From positions 1 through 9,618 of the forward strand of contig JAEDLC010000069.1 of NCBI GenBank assembly GCA_016295505.1: 9,618 nt of DNA. The letters are read 5' to 3'. The translations under genes and the position numbers were made by a program. Below, in pieces: positions 6,051-9,618 of the stretch. Source of the stretch: Dorea sp. Its GTDB lineage: Bacteria > Bacillota_A > Clostridia > Lachnospirales > Lachnospiraceae. Below the pieces are notes generated by a model that did not search any database, was not told the origin of the DNA, and saw only the letters and a program-made list of their open reading frames with translations. Within the stretch, counting starts at the first letter, position 1. Each line of letters starts with the position of its first letter.

Positions 6051-7166
6051 ATGGCAGAATATTATGTACAGATGCAGAATCTGACTGTCGGTTATCATGG
6101 AATTCCATTGATCAGGGATATCAATATCGGAATAGAAAAAGGAGAGATCGTGACGTTGATCGGTCCAAACGGGGCCGGCAAGTCGACGATCTTAAAAAGT
6201 ATCATCCGGCAGCTTAAGACCATCTGCGGGAGTGTATATGTAGAAAAGGATGAGCTCAGAGATCTCTCATACAGACAATTATCTTCCAGAATGGCAGTTG
6301 TTCTGACGGAACGGATGAAACCGGAACTGATGACGTGTCGTGATATTGTTGCAACCGGTCGTTATCCGTATACCGGTAAGCTGGGAATACTGACTGCGGA
6401 AGATGAAGAAAAAGTGGATGAAGCGATGGCAGCAGTACATGCAGAAGAACTTCAGAATCTGAGCTTTGATGCGATCAGCGACGGGCAGCGTCAGAGGATA
6501 CTTCTGGCGCGCGCGATCTGTCAGGAACCGGAGGTTCTGATTCTGGATGAACCGACTTCTTATCTGGATATAAGATATAAACTGGAGCTTCTTGCAATCT
6601 TAAGAAGGATGGCAAAGGAGAAAAAAATTACAGTGATCATGTCCCTGCACGAGATTGATCTGGCACAGAAGATTTCAGATAAGATTCTCTGCGTAAAAGG
6701 GGACAGGATATCGCATTATGGAACACCGGAAGAGATATTCAGAGAAGAATTGATACGTGACTTGTATGAGATTGATAATGGTTATTTTGATCCCTGTTTT
6801 GGAAGTATTGAATTGCCACGGCCGGAGGGAAAGCCGGAGATATTGGTGCTGTCTTCCTGTGGCACGGGAATTCCGGTTTACAGAAGGCTGCAGAAAGAGA
6901 ATATTCCGTTTGCAGCGGGAATCCTGTATACGAATGATGTGGATTATCAGCTGGCCAGACTTCTTGCAGTCCAGGTTGTGACGGAAGAACCATTTCAGCC
7001 GGTCAGTGACCGTGCGTATCAGAAAGCCATTTCCCTGATGGAAGAATGTGAACTGATTCTGGATGCCGGTGTAAAGATCGGCTCCTGTAATCAGAGAATG
7101 AAAGAACTTTTGCATACGGCAGAGTGTATGGGAAAGCTGAAAAAGACGAAAAGAACAGTCATCTAA
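6051..7166 (+). CDS. btuD: BtuD-type ABC ATPase with C-terminal accessory domain
   Basis: This is the ATP-hydrolysing subunit that powers the permease. It has 371 residues, whereas stand-alone BtuD/FepC-type ATPases are usually about 250-270. Visible motifs are Walker A GPNGAGKST (38-46), signature SDGQRQ (143-148) in place of the usual SGGQ, Walker B LILDEP with D166 and E167, and the switch His H200 in SLHEID. At the Q-loop position the sequence reads VVLTER (83-88), with no Gln visible. Residues from about 261 to 371 form an extra alpha/beta-looking domain with SSCGTGIPVYRRL (268-280), GILYTNDVDYQLARLLA and EEPFQPVSD. I have no firm name for it. It begins 3 nt after the permease stop, with GAGAGG inside the permease end as ribosome binding site, so expression is tightly coupled. 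No terminator is obvious after it. Confidence 0.9.
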   Translation: MAEYYVQMQNLTVGYHGIPLIRDINIGIEKGEIVTLIGPNGAGKSTILKSIIRQLKTICGSVYVEKDELRDLSYRQLSSRMAVVLTERMKPELMTCRDIVATGRYPYTGKLGILTAEDEEKVDEAMAAVHAEELQNLSFDAISDGQRQRILLARAICQEPEVLILDEPTSYLDIRYKLELLAILRRMAKEKKITVIMSLHEIDLAQKISDKILCVKGDRISHYGTPEEIFREELIRDLYEIDNGYFDPCFGSIELPRPEGKPEILVLSSCGTGIPVYRRLQKENIPFAAGILYTNDVDYQLARLLAVQVVTEEPFQPVSDRAYQKAISLMEECELILDAGVKIGSCNQRMKELLHTAECMGKLKKTKRTVI

Positions 7167-7197
7167 ATAGAATCTTAATACGTATACGCGAATATTA

Positions 7198-7227
7198 TTA
7201 CCTTCTTAATACAGAATCATTTATGAT
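7198..7227 (+). promoter_or_regulatory. Weak candidate promoter for the potassium operon
   Basis: A TATGAT hexamer at 7222-7227 could be a -10 element for the gene starting at 7253. The stretch 18 bp upstream (TTACCT at 7198-7203) is a poor -35 match. The 86-nt gap between the operons is AT-rich, which fits a promoter location, and it contains no convincing terminator, so some read-through from the B12 operon is possible. Confidence 0.25.
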
Positions 7228-7241
7228 AAAGGTAGAAAAAG

Positions 7242-7249
7242 AAGGTGAT
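7242..7249 (+). promoter_or_regulatory. Ribosome binding site that fixes the start at 7253
   Basis: AAGGTGAT complements the 3' end of 16S rRNA (the GGTGAT part of the extended Shine-Dalgarno). It lies just upstream of the ATG at 7253, which opens directly into a transmembrane helix. The same frame is open from 7124, but that would overlap the ATPase gene and add a charged leader with no ribosome binding site. Confidence 0.7.
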
Positions 7250-7252
7250 AAT

Positions 7253-7732
7253 ATGTTGACGAATATGATATTAGTATTGGTCCTGGTGGCTGCGGGAGCG
7301 TATGGATATTATCTGACATTCCGGCTGGATGGCTGGCTTACGGAAGACAAAAAGCAGAAATTGAAAGAGGAAGAAGCGCAGAGCGGGGAAGCCTGCGCTC
7401 TATTATTTGGAAGCGGAAGCCGGATGAAGCTTCTGGAACAATGGGTAAGAAATCACGGATTGCTTCCGATTGTGATCGAAGAGATCGGTATTCGCAGAGA
7501 ATGGAATAATATTTGTCTGGTCGTTGCAGCGTCAGAGTCTGACGAGGACAATCTCTGTATCTGTAAACTGATTCAGAAGATGTATCATACGGAACAGGTA
7601 TATGGAATCTGTAATGACAGATTGAACGAGGCGATGTATGATCGTTTTCATATTCGGATTCTGAAAGAAAATGCTGAGATTACCCGGCAGTTGGAAGGAA
7701 TGTTTCAGAGAAATGAGGCAGGGGTGGCATGA
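7253..7732 (+). CDS. Small membrane-anchored protein with degenerate TrkA_N/RCK-like domain
   Basis: This is a 159-residue protein encoded directly upstream of and overlapping the potassium channel gene. Residues 5-23 are a single hydrophobic helix (ILVLVLVAAGAYGYYLTF). A charged linker with KKQKLKEEE leads into a soluble domain. There, ALLFGSGSRMKLLEQW (49-64) has the shape of a nucleotide-binding Rossmann start, but the GxGxxG motif is degraded (GSGSRM). Further on, VVAASESDEDNLCICKLIQK matches the TrkA_N pattern of a small-residue strand followed by a DE-N-L helix, and a strand-loop segment VYGICNDRLNEAMYD follows. The third strand and its acidic motif, which normally help bind NADH, seem missing. 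A role as a membrane-tethered regulator or assembly partner of the KtrB channel is inferred from position. No established family name is recognised. The stop overlaps the next start as ATGA. Confidence 0.75.
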   Translation: MLTNMILVLVLVAAGAYGYYLTFRLDGWLTEDKKQKLKEEEAQSGEACALLFGSGSRMKLLEQWVRNHGLLPIVIEEIGIRREWNNICLVVAASESDEDNLCICKLIQKMYHTEQVYGICNDRLNEAMYDRFHIRILKENAEITRQLEGMFQRNEAGVA

Positions 7733-9069
7733 AGATGAAGATTCGAAGACTGACGCAGACACAGATGATCGTAGTTGGTTATCTGCTGATTATTTTGATC
7801 GGAGCGATGCTTCTGATGCTTCCGGCTGCAAGCAGAGATGGTAAAGTGACTCCCTTTATTGACGCATTATTTACCTCTGCTTCTGCATCCTGCGTGACGG
7901 GACTGGTAATTGCAGATACATATCAGAAATGGACGATGTTTGGACAATGTGTTATATTGCTGCTGATTCAGATAGGTGGACTGGGGTTTATGACGATCGG
8001 AGTGTTTTTTGCGATTATTCTCCATCGCAAGATCGGGCTGGTCATGCGGGGAACACTGCAGGAGAGTGTCAATATTCAGCAGATTGGCGGAATTGTACGT
8101 CTCGCAAAAAAAATCATGCAGGGAACGCTGGTATTTGAAGGAACGGGTGCTGTCATTCTTGCACTTAGGTTTCAGAAAGATTTTGGTTGGGTCAGAGGGA
8201 TTTATTACGGAATCTTTCATTCCATATCTGCTTTCTGTAATGCAGGATTTGACCTGATGGGAACAAGGGAAGCCTACAGTTCTTTTACATGGTATGACGG
8301 AGATCCGGTAATCAATATTGTGATCATGTTCCTGATCATTATTGGCGGAATCGGGTTTTTTGTCTGGAATGATGTTGCGATCCATAAGTTCCATGTTACC
8401 AGATATCGTCTTCATACTAAGATTGTACTTACGACGACGGCGATACTGATCGTATCCGGTGCGATTCTTCTGTATCTGTTTGAAGCAGACCGGACGCTTG
8501 CCGGCATGTCCGGATCGGAGAAGATATTCTGTTCCCTGTTCGGGTCCGTGACTGCAAGAACGGCAGGATTTAATACCGTAGATACTGCCGCACTTTCAGA
8601 CAGCAGTAAGATTGTTACGATTCTTCTGATGTTTATCGGAGGAAGTCCGGGCTCTACTTCAGGAGGAATTAAGACGACAACGTTTGTGGTACTTCTTGTA
8701 TACGTCAGTGCCAATCTGAAAAATGAAGATTCCTGCCATATATTTGGAAGAAGACTGGATGAGGGCTCAATTCGGAAGGCAAGTACCGTTATGTGTACCA
8801 ATCTGTTTCTGATCGTTGCTGCAGTTATGATATTGACTGCGATTCAGCAGGAACCGGTGATGGACATTGTGTTTGAAGTCGTATCTGCAATCGGTACGGT
8901 GGGAATGTCCACGGGAATGACCAGAGGACTCACCGGGATTTCAAAATGGGTGATTATATTTCTGATGTATTGCGGGCGGGTCGGAGGATTGACGTTTGCA
9001 CTGTCTCTCAGAGGACACAGAGCAAAGTCACCCTTGAAAGAACCGGTGGAAGCAATTACAATAGGATAA
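7729..9069 (+). CDS. ktrB: Potassium uptake channel subunit, KtrB/TrkH family
   Basis: This is the membrane subunit of a KtrAB/TrkAH-type potassium uptake system, 446 residues and near the usual KtrB length. Four pore-loop repeats with their filter glycines are visible: CVTGL (55-59), CNAGF (170-174), TARTAGFNT (275-283) and GTVGMSTG (389-396). The conserved gate/loop sequence GGSPGSTSGGIKTTT sits after the third repeat, and the C-terminal YCGRVGGLTFAL is typical. Gly is retained in all four loops, which predicts potassium selectivity. Sodium may be co-transported or may stimulate uptake, as in Ktr systems, but the sequence does not show this. The ATG overlaps the previous stop by 4 nt, so translation is probably coupled. 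The regulatory subunit follows after 22 nt. Confidence 0.94.
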   Translation: MKMKIRRLTQTQMIVVGYLLIILIGAMLLMLPAASRDGKVTPFIDALFTSASASCVTGLVIADTYQKWTMFGQCVILLLIQIGGLGFMTIGVFFAIILHRKIGLVMRGTLQESVNIQQIGGIVRLAKKIMQGTLVFEGTGAVILALRFQKDFGWVRGIYYGIFHSISAFCNAGFDLMGTREAYSSFTWYDGDPVINIVIMFLIIIGGIGFFVWNDVAIHKFHVTRYRLHTKIVLTTTAILIVSGAILLYLFEADRTLAGMSGSEKIFCSLFGSVTARTAGFNTVDTAALSDSSKIVTILLMFIGGSPGSTSGGIKTTTFVVLLVYVSANLKNEDSCHIFGRRLDEGSIRKASTVMCTNLFLIVAAVMILTAIQQEPVMDIVFEVVSAIGTVGMSTGMTRGLTGISKWVIIFLMYCGRVGGLTFALSLRGHRAKSPLKEPVEAITIG

Positions 9070-9091
9070 CGAAAGTGTGGGAGAGGAAGAT

Positions 9092-9618
9092 ATGAAATCA
9101 ATATTGATTATTGGACTTGGAAGACTGGGACATCATCTGTGTGAAAATATGATTCGTCTTGGAAATGAAGTGATGATTGTAGATAAGGCGGAGGAAAAGG
9201 TAGAAGATCTGCTTCCGATCGCTACCAATGCAAAGATCGGGGACTGCACCAATGAAGAGGTTTTGCGGAGTCTGGGGGTAGGAAACTTTGATGTCTGCTT
9301 TGTGTGCATCGGGTCGAATTTCCAGAGCAGTCTAGAAATCACAAGTCTTGTGAAGGATCTGGGAGCAAGATATGTGGTTAGTAAAGCAAACCGGGATATT
9401 CATGCAAAGTTTCTGTTGAGAAACGGAGCAGACGAAGTCATCTATCCGGATAAAGATGTGGCAGAACGTCTGGCAGTAAAACACAGTACCAATAACGTGT
9501 TCGACTACATTGAATTGGCAGACGGATACTCGATCTTCGAGATATCGCCGATGAGAAGCTGGGTTGGAAGAAGTATCCGGGATATGGATATCCGGTCCAG
9601 ATACCATGTCAGTGTACT
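9092..9618 (+). CDS. ktrA: Potassium uptake regulatory subunit, KtrA/TrkA family (3' end outside window)
   Basis: This is the cytoplasmic RCK subunit that gates KtrB in response to bound nucleotide. The visible 175 residues start with a Rossmann motif, IIGLGRLGHHL (GxGxxG at 8-13). Asp31 in VDKAEEKVEDLL is at the end of the second strand, which suits NAD(H) or adenine nucleotide ribose binding. Next come a GDCTNEEVL segment at about residues 50-58 and FDVCFVCIGSNFQSSLEIT. The RCK_N part ends near GADEVIYPDKDVAERLA, after which the RCK_C domain begins (YIELADGYSIFEISP). KtrA proteins are about 220 residues, so roughly 45 residues should lie beyond the window. GAGAGGAAG lies just upstream of the ATG and serves as ribosome binding site. 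It forms one operon with the two preceding genes. Confidence 0.92.
   Translation, partial: MKSILIIGLGRLGHHLCENMIRLGNEVMIVDKAEEKVEDLLPIATNAKIGDCTNEEVLRSLGVGNFDVCFVCIGSNFQSSLEITSLVKDLGARYVVSKANRDIHAKFLLRNGADEVIYPDKDVAERLAVKHSTNNVFDYIELADGYSIFEISPMRSWVGRSIRDMDIRSRYHVSV

Noticed and set aside
7124..7252. In-frame upstream extension of the 159-residue membrane protein from 7124
   Set aside because: It overlaps the end of the ATPase gene by 43 nt and adds a charged leader before the transmembrane helix. AAGGTGAT before the ATG at 7253 is a better start signal.

Overview
The window looks like chromosomal DNA from a gut-type Firmicute, most likely a Lachnospiraceae-like member of Clostridia. The evidence is moderate GC, strong purine-rich ribosome binding sites, acidic secreted proteins, a class-specific cobalamin riboswitch and a KtrAB-type potassium system. 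No tRNA, rRNA, insertion sequence, CRISPR array or phage gene is visible. All genes lie on the + strand.

Layout. Positions 1-660 hold the 3' part of a DUF1275 (YoaK-type) membrane protein. Positions 661-1040 are non-coding and carry a cobalamin riboswitch aptamer, followed by an expression platform that ends in an intrinsic terminator (954-976). Positions 1041-7166 form a four-gene operon: a 905-residue secreted multidomain protein, a lipoprotein substrate-binding protein (BtuF-like), a FecCD/BtuC-type permease, and a BtuD-type ATPase with an unusual C-terminal extension. Positions 7253-9618 begin a second, potassium uptake operon: a small membrane-anchored protein with a degenerate TrkA_N/RCK-like domain, a KtrB/TrkH channel subunit overlapping it by 4 nt, and the 5' part of a KtrA/TrkA regulatory subunit cut by the window end.

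How the genes work together. The riboswitch implies that the 1041-7166 operon is expressed when cobalamin is scarce, so the ABC transporter is best read as a corrinoid importer. The most interesting protein is the first one. It has four related beta-rich domains in the order A-B-B-A, each with a Cys at the same position. They are followed by a C-terminal region paralogous to only the N-terminal half of the downstream substrate-binding protein. This suggests a secreted corrinoid-capture or hand-off factor that works with the lipoprotein and the BtuCD-like pump. That role is inferred from context and has not been demonstrated. The potassium operon appears functionally unrelated, but it contains its own oddity: an extra membrane-tethered RCK-like protein translationally coupled to the channel.
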